DNA of 64,000 nucleotides from Bimastos eiseni (lineage: Eukaryota > Annelida > Clitellata > Crassiclitellata > Lumbricidae), in NCBI GenBank assembly GCA_959347315.1, contig OY365809.1, positions 43,538,568-43,602,567 on the forward strand. Reading direction: 5' to 3'. Every line of letters begins with the position of its first letter. Within the stretch, counting starts at the first letter, position 1. The position numbers and the translations under genes were made by a program. Below, in pieces: positions 22,716 through 36,000 of this stretch. Below the pieces are notes generated by a model. It was not told the origin of the DNA and did not search any database. It was given only the letters and a program-made list of their open reading frames with translations.

Positions 22716-25700
22716 TCAAAGCAGGTCATAGAAATAGTCAAGGCCTTGTCCAATTTCCCATATCGAAACTCCGGTTCCAAGCTCTCGAGACAGATTCAGT
22801 CGCGCTTGGATGGAATAGAGAGTCGGGTAGAAAACCAGGTGTTCTTCGTTGCGTGATCTACAGTCAAGCAGAAAATTTTTTTTAGACAATATTATAACCG
22901 AAATCTGCAAATTTTACATTAAAACGAAAACTTTCAGACAAAGTTGGAACTGAAATCTGCAAGGTTTTAAATAAAAATGGAAACACATTTTAAGTGCTGG
23001 AATATTCCTCCAAGGAAGCATGCAAGGCAAACTAGAGTCGTCTGTGTAACTGTAACTGGCAATTTATAAGTCACCACTTTGAGATGATGCATCAGACCCG
23101 ATGTTGCAGAACTAGTGAGAAATAGGTTGCGAAAGAGAAGAGATGGAGTGGGGAGGGCATTCTTAGAGTCAGGGCCAGTCTGGGTTTTGGGGACGACTAG
23201 GTCTCCATGTTGCTAAGAACTGTAGTGAGCTATATTAGGATTGAAGCGGTAAGAATCTTAATCCGCATCGGAAATGTGAAATCAATCGCCTCAACTGCCG
23301 GACGTACAATTATCAGAATCTGTGGTTACAAGAAACAGTAATTATATGGAGAGAGAGAGAGATAGACAGACAGACAGACAGAGAGAGATAGACAGAGAGA
23401 GAGGAGAGACAGAGGGCTGAGACATACTTGTATTTGAGCAGATGCTCTGAGGTGGCAACGTCCCATTGTAGTTTTGGTTTATGTTTTGATAAAATCTCAA
23501 TATACCTGAAATGATCATCACAAGACAGAAATCAATTTAGGAAAACTACAAATCAGAACTTAGGCAGAGAAAAGAAACAGAAAACATAATGAGCTTTGTT
23601 TGAAATGTCATTTAATAGAATGAATCTCAATAGAACTGGTGTCAAATTATAACACAGGAAAGTTGCAAAATTTTCTAAATCATCCATAACACAAAACCAA
23701 CTTTAGAAGCATATTTGCTGGGTCATAAATTGAAACTACTAACTACTACTCTTTACTCGAGTGTGTTGATGTGTCGCACTTACCGGTTGCCCACAATAGG
23801 TCCACCGGAACCTTGAGAGTAGTCGTTGCCATAGAAATTAAGACCAAGGAGGATTTTGCGTCGATTCGGGGATGAAGGGTCTGGAACCAACATCTCAACA
23901 CAGGCCCTAATCCATTCCAGCGGACTGTTTGGACCAGGCCTGTGAGAAACACAAGAAACTTATTCTAAAGGTCAAATTGATTTAGTGAAATGCCAGTAAT
24001 TAAAACAAGAATTAATTACTTACTATTGTTATACAGAAAAACTTTTATTTTATCCTCTGAAATTCTATTCATAAAACATTCATAGAATATTCTAACAATA
24101 AAGTGGCATTTTATTAATGTAATATAGAATATTCTAATAATAATATAAAATATTCTAATGCTAATATATATAACATCACCATACAAAAGATCAATTACAA
24201 TTCCACAAGTCCTTATAAACTGTTTCAAGTTTGACACTTATTTTTTACACCAGTTCAGTTTTAATTTATATCTAATCTGTTCTAACTTAATACCAAGTAC
24301 CATGGTAAAACTTAGAAGAAAACCTGTAACAGTTGCAAACTATAACGTATATCCAGTTAACTGAAAACTCAATCTCACAGATTAAAGTTCTGTTTCAGTT
24401 TATACACCCTGATTAAATTTGCAACTGAGAATAATTATTTTCTATTCATGAATATTTTATATTTAATTAGAAATATGTATTGAGACTTGCCTTCCAGGGT
24501 CAGAGAAGTCGTAAGTCATTAGACTAACTGCATCGACATTTGGTGCTAAAACTTCAAACTGTTCTCTTGACAAAATGCCTCCCTCAATGTTACTGGATAA
24601 CATAACATATCAATGGTAAATTACCAGGTTAAGACAAATCAAAAAATTTCATATTTAATGGTTTAGAACAATAAACTGGCAAGAACTAGAAGAAGCACTG
24701 GGCAGAGAAGTAATAACATTCTCAGAGGCAAACTTAGAAGATCATAGGATATTCTCAACTCAACAACAGACCCATGTCAGTAAATAATTACAAATCCTTA
24801 ACTTTTCTTGGATAACATTGAATCTGTCATCTAATTTCTAACTGAATTCAATGCGGTTTTCATTCACTTATTCCGAGAATGAATGACAGCTTAACTAGTC
24901 AGAGGTGCTCCTAGCCCAGGTACAGCAAAAACGAAATTATTTTAAGCTTATTAAAAAAATAGAACGATAATTATAGGGTGAGATGATGAAGGGTGACATG
25001 GATCATGACTGTTGTAGACAGCCCTGGTCAACTCACCATGGTTTGTACTTAAAAACTGACCATGGTTTTACTCCCCAACTGACCATGGTTTTACTCCCCA
25101 ACTGACCATGTTTTACTGACCAACTGACCATAGTTGTAATTGCAAACTAACCATGGCTTTTACTCACCAACTGACCATGGTTGTACTTACAAACTGACCA
25201 TGGTTTTACTTACAGACTGACCATGGTTTTACTCCCCAACTGACCATGGTTTTACTCCCCAACTGACCATGGTTTTACTGACCAACTGACCATGGTTTTA
25301 CTGACCAACTAACCATGGCTTTTACTCACCAACTGACCATGGTTGTACTTACAAACTGACCATGGTTTTACTTACAGACTGACCATGGTTTTACTTACAA
25401 ACTGACCATGGTTTTACTTACAAACTTCTGCAGTTTTCGGAGGAATATATTGACCCTGGTTTAACCGACCAACTGACCATGGTTAATTGACAACGGTTTA
25501 ACTTTCAAACTGACTACTGTAGCTGAAATATCGAAAAGACTTGTTTGAGAATATCTACCCAGACATCTAAAATCTAAATAAGCACCAAATCTGTTCTGAA
25601 TATACTAAAAATGCTGCATACAGATTTGTACCTAAATCGGAGTTGCCTCAGGGCCAACTGTCACCCAGTATACTCCTTTCCCAATCGTTCCTCCCTATGG

Positions 25701-28030
25701 TCCTCAGCTAGGCGCTATCTAGTCATCCCACGGATGCGTACTTCTATGGATCCAGTCCAGAAATTTTGCCACTGTGGGTTTGTCCATCTGGAATTAGCTA
25801 CCTCAGTCCCTTAGGACCACATATGAACAGTTGATAAGAAGTCTGTCTTACCCCCGAAGTAGAGGCGGAGGTAGGACCAAGATCAGTCTCTTGTCGTGCG
25901 ATTGGAAAGCTTCACCAAGATGCTCGATGAAATGAAGTAATTCACTTAATAAAATAACACACGGCCGTATTGGAAAACAACGTTACAACTCAAAGCAGAA
26001 GACTGGCCATCTGTCCACATCATATGCAGAGGCTAAGAAAATGAAGTGGTTAACACTTCAGAATGCATTACCATCTACCAAGATTTTGGCTGGTTTTTAT
26101 TTTTTTTATTCATACCCATAGCTGCCTCAGGACTAGCTAGCTATAGGCACCGCTCTTCATCCTCCAGGCAGCATCTTCTTCCATTTACACTTCAGACTTA
26201 ACTCACCTATATGAATTTATTCAGATTTAATTTGAAACAACCAAAAACAGAATCTCATGCGTCATGATAATGGCAATAGAGAAATCAATATAGCAGAACA
26301 AATTGGTTCACAGCTCTCCACTCACTTGTATCGGTGACCTCCTAACTGCGACCAGACTTCAAGGACGATGCCGTGGAAATCGTATTCCTGCAATAAACAT
26401 CATGATAGATTAATTATTCCAGGTCCAAACTATCCGAGGCACCATGCAGCGCCAGTCCCACGCCTGGAGAAAGGAGGAGGAGGACAGCACTAATCATATT
26501 CCCTATGATGAGTGTCGTCAAACACCAAGTAATATGCTAGGAAAAAACTGGAAGGAGACCTCTTCTATTAACCCAAATCTAATAAAATCCAGCAAATTTA
26601 TAACAAGCACACTATTTATAAGCACATGTTACATAGATTTACAGTAGTCATAAGAACTCCACTTCAAGCACAAGGACCCTGCAGCTTAGAAATGCTTACC
26701 TCAACAACATCGAGTAACGTGCTGATGCACTCTTGTTGCTCCAGTTCGGATGAAAACAGGATGTGGTAATCATTTCCATTCCATCCATCAAACAAAACGC
26801 GAGGCACTGAACATGAAACTGAAAACTTATTCATCTTCATATCTACCAAGTACATGCTTCTTCTGACACAAAACCAACTCTAAACTCATACACTTGTCAG
26901 TGTGGATAACTATAACCGTAAATTTTATTGCAGACCAATATGTACAGTGTGAACCCCAAATGTTGTAAAATAAAGCAATTGCACTTGAAAGAACAAATAA
27001 CAGCGAACATTAACTATTAACCAATGTTTCTATTAAATACTTTCGATCAATAAGATAGGATTAAATTAATAGTAAATATTGACAGGGCATTTGGCAGAAA
27101 CGATAGGGAGGAATCATTAAGAGACCAAGATCCCGTTGGCGAGGACACCCTAGTAGCATAATAAGGTTAAATAGCTGATCTATGACAAATGCTATGGCCA
27201 TCCATCACAAGAGACCATTTATACAAGACCTACTTTCTGGCTCTCCTGACCTAAGCCCTCCCTAGCTTCTCTCTATCAGCAAGACAATCGAATGAATTAA
27301 ATGTATGAGCATTGGCATAGTTCAAGAATTCACAGTATACGAATTTTAAAATTTTCTAAAATTCTAAAGGATTTGCAAACAAGCATGAACTTTATTATTG
27401 TTACGATTGGCTTCATACTGTTTCTCATTCCCTATTTCATGACGCTGCTGCCATCCTAGACTATGGCTCTGTCACCAGACGACTTGACAACTGCTGCTTT
27501 ACATCCCACCTTACAGGCCCACCACCCCAAGCACTTTTGTACTGTGCCTCACGCTGACTAAACGAGCAGCGCTGTCTCAAACACTCGTCTTTCTTCCGAA
27601 AACCACACCAATGCATTAAACCATAATTTAATAAATAAGAATAAAAACATGAATGCTAATAACCATTATTGTAAGGTACATACCAATATTGACACTTTTG
27701 CCTTTGCTCACATCAGAAGCCCATTCTGCAAAAAAGATAAAGAGGTAACATACTCAGATATTTGACACAAAGGTACTCAACATTTACTTTACAGAAGCTA
27801 CTCAGCTGTTGTGTGGAAACTGTATACTCTATTAATTTACAATGAGCAGACTTACTAAACAAAACTCACATAGATTTATAAATGTGATAAAAACCGTACT
27901 TCAAGCAAGGCATATTTATATAAATGAACATCTAATTCATATAAATGAACATCTAAAGAGGCCAATAAATCTAAATATCAACAAAGATATAATCAATGAA
28001 CTAATAAAGAAGCAATAAAAATTATACATA

Positions 28031-28077
<47 letters not shown>

Positions 28078-30389
28078 ATATATATATATATATATATCAA
28101 TGATCAATTTAAGGCACCACATTCTATATACCGTATTTATATACTAAACAGGAGTTGAGCTGGGAGCACCTGTGAGTTGGAAAGTATCTTCTAAAGATGC
28201 AATATAAGTCAGCTCAATGTATGAATTAAATGAATCACAAACCACATCGAAACATTTCAATAATCACCAAGCAACACAATTATTACATTACGACAATAGA
28301 AGATTAAAAATGAACATCTTCACTCTTTGCATAAAAATTTTATTCACACCCTTATGATCTTTGCAGGCAACAGGATAAACCACCCAAATACTAAATAACA
28401 ACAAAGGTAATTATGGTCTGTGCTGAAGAAATACTTTTATCGATATCGTGTCTTCCCTGAATTACGTATCTTCCTGACGCTTTGCGAATCTGTAGCCACA
28501 CGGGAGAGACATATGTGAACTTCCTGGCGAACATCTTGGCGATGTCATAGCCGTGGTTGTTCCACTGCATCAATTAATAAACACAAACCACATCTATAAA
28601 AGAACTTGAACTTGAGAAGCTGAACAAATCAAATCTAATTGTATACATAAATGAAAACATCTGAAAGATGCCTATTGAGAATTGTTCAAAATCACTCGAC
28701 ACCCTGGCAATAGCCATTAGTCTGAAGGGATTCTGTCTTCTTTACTCTGAGACTAACTAACACAGACGAAGAAAGTGAGTCTGTTGAGTTAGCCTGAGAG
28801 GCAGCCGGGTCTATGAAGTCTTAGTGACTTCATTTTCTTAGCTGTGGCATATGAGGGCAGGTCAGCAGACAAAGCATCATTACTTAATTTTATTAGCCTT
28901 GGCATACAGAGGCGGGTGGCAAATCCTCTCCCTTTGCTGCATACAAAAGTATGCATTAATTACATGTTAAACTATGATCATAACCTTTGTGATAGTAACT
29001 GTTTGGCCTGTTCACAAACTAATTTTATTGTGATTACGAATTTTAATGGCAAGGAAAAGCCCCAAGGAAAAACAAATTCGAGGAACTCGCTACACCATCT
29101 TACATTATACTACTTGTAACTAAGAATCGAAATTTCATCAGTACACAGAACAGAAACCAGAGGAGTCACCAGCAGCCAGCTTGTGCGAAACCCAACCAAC
29201 AGATTCCGACACACAGAGCTGACTGATAGCATCGTGCAAATAAGCTGGAACTTCATGCATGAATCTCAATGAATCAATCAGTCAATCAATCAATCAATCA
29301 ATCAATCACGACACTTGATACAGCACCTCTTAAAGAAATCTGTTAGAGGCGCCTACAAATTTAATACATCAAGAATTGGTCCATGTGACTGAAATTCAAG
29401 ACCTACAGGGGTAACGTAGGCAAGGGTTTCACCCTGGAACTGTTTCACTTCTCTCTCGATATCACAGTACGACTGACATTCTCGAACGATGTCCGTGGCC
29501 TTAACAGACGTCGTGACAAGACCTCGCTGATGCACATTCTCCAGCGCTGGTTTCACCTGAAGAAAACAATAACGTACTCCATCCATACTTTCAATGAACA
29601 TCAGTGAAAGTCAGTTACTTCATCAACACTTAAGTAATTCACAATTTTTAGACACAAAGCAATAACTCAGGAACTTTATTCATACATATGCAACAAAGTC
29701 GCACACAGCAAAACACGTGGATAGTCAGCTCAATAAATATAGAAGTACTTGAAATGCACTTAAGTATTTCATCAGCACATAAATAACCAAGAAACTAACT
29801 AGTAGCAAGATACTCGGATAGTCAACAATCAACAAATCTTGAATGCTTCAGCAATACTCAAATGGTAATCAATGTCTGGGAGAGCCACTAGTCATTGGTA
29901 GCAGCGAGTTGCAAACCTACATCGATCTCTCATAGGGCAAACCTAAGCACTCGGTTAAAGGTCAGACATCAGAATATATAAGCATTGGAAACAAGTAACA
30001 ACAGTCTGTCGTAAGCATCTGCTATTGAAATCTTAAAAAGGACATCATAGAATGAACTTGGAATCGAAAATACCACTGACACGATGAGGGAAACGGCAGA
30101 GGACTGATTCAGGCTCACACCCTTGAATGCAGCAGGCAATGGTCTGAGCCTCCTTCCCAGAAACAATTACAGTGTATGGACATTGATTAAATAGTCTATC
30201 ACTTTCTGTTGCTCGGCACCATCGATTGATACCTGGTCATTAAAAAACATGCAATGGTGATAAATGCTTTACTTGTGTATCTTTTTTTGAGTGCTTCTTC
30301 TTGTCATTCTTGCTGAGCGTTGCTTTGTTGCAAGGCAAAACCAGAAGCACCGCGAAGAGGACGGTGGCTTTGTACCAGAAGAACCACAT
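22716..30389 (-). CDS. CHID1: Chitinase domain-containing protein 1 (392 aa)
   Basis: Secreted or lysosomal GH18-fold protein; the human protein (SI-CLP) binds saccharides and stabilin-1. Exons in order: 30273-30389, 29407-29556, 28435-28564, 27684-27725, 26700-26806, 26326-26387, 25852-25944, 24491-24592, 23784-23939, 23428-23505, 22716-22857. They sum to exactly 393 codons, matching the human length. An N-terminal hydrophobic stretch (residues about 8-20) followed by a basic Lys-rich segment looks like a signal peptide. GH18 strands are recognisable: [39 protein letters not shown] (Glu192), [17 protein letters not shown] and the C-terminal [16 protein letters not shown]. As in vertebrate orthologues the canonical DxxDxDxE catalytic run is not preserved, so hydrolase activity is doubtful. 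Intron 8 has a GC donor (AAG|GCAAGT). Confidence 0.95.
23348..23412. repeat. GA/GACA simple repeat beside a CHID1 splice donor
   Basis: Runs of 'gagagaga' and 'gacagaca'; on the transcribed strand this is a C/T tract starting about 16 bases past the donor of exon 23428-23505. Confidence 0.8.
25020..25500. repeat. Minisatellite 'actgaccatggttttactcacca' in CHID1 intron 7
   Basis: About 19 copies of a 22-23 bp unit with CCATGG at its centre; neighbouring copies differ mainly in the last few bases. Confidence 0.85.
28039..28097. repeat. (TA)n microsatellite in CHID1 intron 3
   Basis: Almost pure TA dinucleotide run with one 'tgtg' interruption. Confidence 0.9.
29267..29307. repeat. Short (CAAT)n array
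   Basis: About nine copies of CAAT with minor variation, in CHID1 intron 2. Confidence 0.8.
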
Positions 30390-31113
30390 GATCAGTCCAC
30401 TAGGAGCAGATCAAGCACAACGATCTAACAAAATTCAATCCAAAACTGTTGCAATCAGACGAATTTTTTAATGCTTCAATTATTAGTAAGGTAAGGTAAC
30501 CCACAGTCCAGAATCCTTGATCTTTAGTTGCGGTTTGTGTAATGCTTGGAAAACATTCTGCTTGTGTTTTCAGGATTGGAACATCCAAGTGTGGAAATAC
30601 TGCTAGACCAGAGGCGGCGATCCTGGGGGGATCGAGGGGGGCAAGTCCCCCAATTCACCTTTTTCAGTAAGCCGAGGGCATGCTCTGGGGATGAGGGTCT
30701 ATTGCTAAAAAGCAGACAGCAGCAATCTGGGGAAACAACCCTAAACAATGAGTGCTCAATTTTACGCCTTGACATTCAAACAAAAATAGACTGATACTGT
30801 GTATTAGAATTTTAGCCCGAGTTCTAAGTTTAAAATAATCGAAGGATACTGGCCACGCAATCGCAGCTTTAGCACCAGAACGCAACTTTTATATGGGTTA
30901 AAGAGACTTCGTAATCCGCAACCGAAAATCCAAATGCCCAGTGCTTTACTTTTTACTTGGATACTTATAACAATTTCTGGACCGTAAAATCATCCTCTGT
31001 AAAGTAAAAACCAAATTTCAAATCATGTAAATAAAACGTATCGTATCGTACCACAGTACCACGGGCGTCTAATTTCAAAATAGAGCGAGCCAGGCACAGC
31101 CATCTGAAATCTA

Positions 31114-31121
31114 TGACGTCA
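31114..31121. promoter_or_regulatory. CRE octamer TGACGTCA upstream of CHID1
   Basis: Single perfect CRE 725 bp upstream of the CHID1 start codon. A promoter role is possible but unproved. Confidence 0.35.
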
Positions 31122-31161
31122 TCGATTCAGCGGAGGCTCACTCAGGCATTGGGCATGTGTG

Positions 31162-31282
<121 letters not shown>

Positions 31283-31911
31283 GTTTATTTGGCAATCCAA
31301 TAAGCATAACAGAAGTGACGAAGGATCTGTTGCAAATATTTCTGGTCTCCTAAACTTGCAGAACGTTTGGTGTCCCGTGTTGACGATTGTTTAAGAGTCA
31401 CGAGATGTAGACTGATACGACGAAGCTTGTAGGTGTAGAGAGAAAGAAGAAAACCGTCTCTAAGAGGGCAAACAAGAAAGGGAAGACTCCTGTCGGTAAA
31501 AGAACGAATCCTGTTCTGAGTAAAGGCCATCCACAGGACGTTGCCCATCCGGCGACCGCGGAAGAGATAGTCGGATCCCGATCCAGAGCTGTACACTGTT
31601 GCCTCTCTATCTAATTGCAACAACGCCAGCCACAGTAACATGGTTTGTAATTCCCTCGTATGCTTAACTATTGGTAGGCTTAATTAACTTGGTCATTCCT
31701 TATTCCTTACAGGATAAACAGAATAATTACGCGCGGTAACACTGCCACTTTTGAAAGAGTTAAGCAAGGGCCTCGTGATTATTGTGCAAGGTCAATAAGT
31801 TTCGAGAAAGAGGGCTAGGCCTACATGCATCCGGAGTGTCCCGTCATGGCAGTCCTTTAATCGGAACACTGGCTTTATACCATGCGATGAGCAGAATGTA
31901 GATCAAATCAA

Positions 31912-32133
31912 TTGTTGCGAATGAAAGTTGCTGGCGATGATGGTCTGATCAAAGGGCTTGCGCCCATGCTTGAAAAACCTATCGCCAGAGTAATTAACAT
32001 CTCAATAACTTATTCCGTTGTTCCTCCAGAGTGGAAGATTAGCACTATTATGACTTACACCTGTGTCAAATGGCCCTCAGCCCCTCACCCTTTAGAAGAA
32101 GCCGAATTTCGACCTATATCGGTTACCTCCTGA
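31912..32133 (+). mobile_element. LINE reverse-transcriptase fragment (thumb-side of RT block)
   Basis: The translation carries the order typical of non-LTR reverse transcriptases: ...PIARVINISITYSVVPPEWKIS, then a degraded stretch, then FRPISVTS and a stop. Only about 70 residues remain, with no flanking domains, so it is a dead fragment. The clade (CR1/Jockey/RTE-like) is not resolvable. Confidence 0.6.
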
Positions 32134-33049
32134 GCTGTCCTCTATAAAAATTATGGTGCGCCATTTTTTTATCAATTCTTTACACAGCCGTAATCCAACC
32201 AAGAATTTGAATATCAATTATCTCCAATTTTGAATATTCCGAGAAAAGAGTTAGAAATTTTGTCAGACTTGGACGCAAAATTAAGAAAAATATGTGTAAT
32301 AAAATTTAACGTGCATAAAATTAAGTCCTAGTAAAGCACCAACATTTCATTAAAGATTGTGCACTGAAATAAAATTGAAAGTTAAAATTGTCTTTGAGAA
32401 ATTTATGAAAATTTTGTACAAAAAATGGATATAAGGCACTGTGTGTTCGAAACTGTACAAAACATTTTGTTGCATGTCCATCTGACTGGTATGTATGTTG
32501 CTGTAGGTCCAATCACATTTAGTTTCAATCATTTTGTCGTATCTCCACAGACATGACATCTGTGGAGATTCCACACACTAGTCTATAGTATAATCGATAC
32601 TATATTTCTTTATTAGGATTGCCCAACTTTAGAACTGCAGAAATAACACAAAGTGTTATAATTGAACAATACACAACGAAGTCTGAAGAAATCTGCACTG
32701 GCTATGAGCCATGGCTAATCAAATCCAGCAACGAACAATCAATTAAACTTTACTATGAACAAATGTGAACCAACAAAAACAATCTTGATATGACTTTTAA
32801 ATAACACAATTATTGCAATCCCATATGCAGTAAATCACATCAAATCTAATCTGGATTATATTCGATACAATCTACAGCATCTATGACGACCATTATAAAC
32901 ACGTAGTCAGTCATGACTTGAAAAGTAATCGTTTAAATATAATAATTTCTACCATTAAGGGCAGCGCATTTACTAGAATGGTAGTAACGATATGAAGGCA
33001 TCGAGTGTAGACGGAAAATGCTAGAAGATTGTTTTCTTTCTGGTAATAA

Positions 33050-36000
33050 TCAGTGTACTTTATCATCTCCGTGTTTCCAGGTTGGTGAACGTTTCTCAAA
33101 GAAGGCTTTGATTCCCTCCTGTGTGTCACGTAAACGAAGGTTATCTACCATAGTCTGGCCAGCCTCCCTGATTAATGGAAAACAGTACCAATGAAATCAA
33201 ACAGTATATATATAATTATTGCTCATTATTACTTACTATTTTACCCAAGGCACTCTAACTCTAGATCATACAGGATTTCCAAATTAGGGATTGCTTTTGA
33301 CTTTTCTGGGATGGCTAGTCTTTAGTACCACCGGTGACCAGTGCTTTTTTCTGGCGGAAAGCGCCAGAATGGTGTTTCGCCACTTTTTTTTTAACTAATA
33401 AATAATAAAAATGGCACTTGTGCAAAAACTCTGGAATTTGAAATAAAACATTACAACTTCAATTTTTTACATTCTAAAACGAATGAGTAAGATTATCATG
33501 ATCACTATGTCCTATCAAATTAATTTTGGTAGCTAATCTTAGCTTCTTTTCTTTCGACAATAGGGCCTATGGATGCGTTCTGGCACCTTTTTTCATGCAT
33601 TCTGGCACCTTTTTCCCTAGAAAAGAAGCACTGTCGGTGACTCTACTTGCTGTATGGCAAAGCGCAACGATTGTCTGCTGCTCTGACAAAGGGCATATCA
33701 AAAAATGACACAGACTAGGTTTTCTGTTATGCGTCCTATGTCCTTTAAGTAAGACTATGTTTTATTAAGGTGCAATATAAATGAAAGTTGTATTGTATGG
33801 TGATGCAAGAGTTCTGTGAAAAGTGATCATTATTATTATTATTTTGTCAGAATTACAAAAATTAGGAGTGTTGTTATAAAATGACTATCCATCATCGATG
33901 TTTTGCTTGATGCAGAAGGAACTGCAACAGATAACCTTGAAGCGCAGGATGGCTATAGAGAAGCAATGACAGAGAAAAGTGGTCTCACTTATTATTGTTA
34001 TAAAATCAATTTAATGCAGAGACAGGCCTCAAAATGCCTTTTATCAACTATAGGAATCAGAGGTGTAAGAAGGTTTTGAAAAGTGGTGGGGCATAATTGA
34101 AAAAATACTGTGCGAAGCGAAAAAAATTTGCTTGTCCCCACACTTTTTGAATTTTGCTCCCAGAAATTTGAAAAATGGGGGGCACAAATTATTTTAACAA
34201 AGGTAATCTTAAAAAGCCATTGGATAAACATAAAAAGAACCAATTTGGGGGCACATGGGGGGCACTGAGCACTAAAACTGGGGGTTTTGCCCCTCCAGTT
34301 TTGAAACTGGGGGGGCAGATGCCCCCCTGCCCCCCGCTTGTTACACTCCTGTTAAGAACAATTAAAAAAAAACACGTCGCTTTCAATTAGCAGATCGTAA
34401 TTATACTATTATGCTGTCCTATGTCACAAAAGTGAAAATGCAAACATGTTTGCATCCAGTCTATGCCAGCATTACATTAAATATCACTATCAGTCAATTA
34501 TTGTAATTATTGGATGCTTTATCATTTAGCAAACGGAAATATTCTGATATCGACATACACTGCGTATGAATTTGTTTTCAACTTCAACGTATCACATGCA
34601 GAAAATTACCCAAGAATAAACATATTATATTAGCAAGATTAATTTAGATTAATCAATTAAGATTAATTAGTAAGATATACTTGTAGGCATTGTCTCGATT
34701 AAGGACAATCTGACGGTAGAAGACACGCTTGCCAATGGCTATCACAGGTCGACTTGTCTCACAGATCCTTTCGGCAAGTTTCATCACCTCAAAGAAAATA
34801 AAATGACATCGTCAGAAATTTCAAAGGCTATGATTGCAAAAATTTATTTGCGATGAAGTTGACGACCGTAATGATAACAACAGGAAGAAAATAAAGATAA
34901 ATCTTAGTAAAGCACTTCATTATAAGGCAAATCAATGAGAATGCATTACTTATTCTGGCTCTGAAAAAACAATGTTATTGCAGAACTTGTAGACATTTTT
35001 CTGCAGCAACTCTATATCCTCGACCCTCCTCATTCTTCAATGAATCGATCACATGGGCGTATTTAGGGGATTTACAGGTTCAACCCCTGTTGAAATAAAT
35101 GCATTAGTTAGAAAAAACATATGACCCCTGTCCAATGAAAACCCACCCAAATGCCAGACCCCCAAGATAATTTTGTGGCTACACTCATGATTGATCGGGT
35201 AACATCTTTCAGCACCGCTGCCCATTAGAATCGGTCCCACACCATTGAATGTAGCCATGCAAGGACTTTCTTAGCTTTAATCTCTTAAATAATTCACCAT
35301 CGCGTACAAAACTTTGATCGCTGACGTTCCACATGGACCGAAGTGCATCAGACAATACTCTCAAACATTGTGGAATTGTCGCAGCCAACGCTCGCTGGTT
35401 GTACCAATTAAGAAGAACTGTCAGTTTCTCTACCTCTGCATGTAACTTGTCTTCTGGGACGACCTTATTAACCAGCCCATGTAGCAATGCATCTGCAAGA
35501 GACAATGGAATTTAACTTAACCATATCATAAAATTGTGCTATATAAAGATATGGAATATACAGCGACAGATGCATGAAGTCAACAAGAGTAATGATAAAA
35601 ACTGCCAAAAATAGATAACTCTGAGAAAAGTGTTCTATTATAAGGAAAAATTATCAGAATGAAGTAATTATTGTGGCTCTGAAAACAAAATGTTATTGTA
35701 GAACCTGTAGACAGTTTTCTACAGCGCACGTATTTCCTCAACCATGTTCAATTTTCAATGAATCAATCTCACGGTCACCAAATACCACATGGGGCTTGAA
35801 ATCCAGCAATTGTGCTTACTGGTCCACCATCACAGATCACACACGGCACAGAAGGGGTGAGAGAAGATGCAATAGGTTGAAGGTGGTTGGTTTTATAGGT
35901 CAGACAGGCCAGTTTAAATATTATTCTTATTCATGCTCTGCTAGGGTCGAAATAATATCGGATAATATACTGGCCTTGAGCCGAGATCGGTTGACCTGTG

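Noticed and set aside
27425..27600. Possible further LINE relic (translation fragment DYGSVTRR...)
   Set aside because: Too short and degraded to assign; the motif match is suggestive only.
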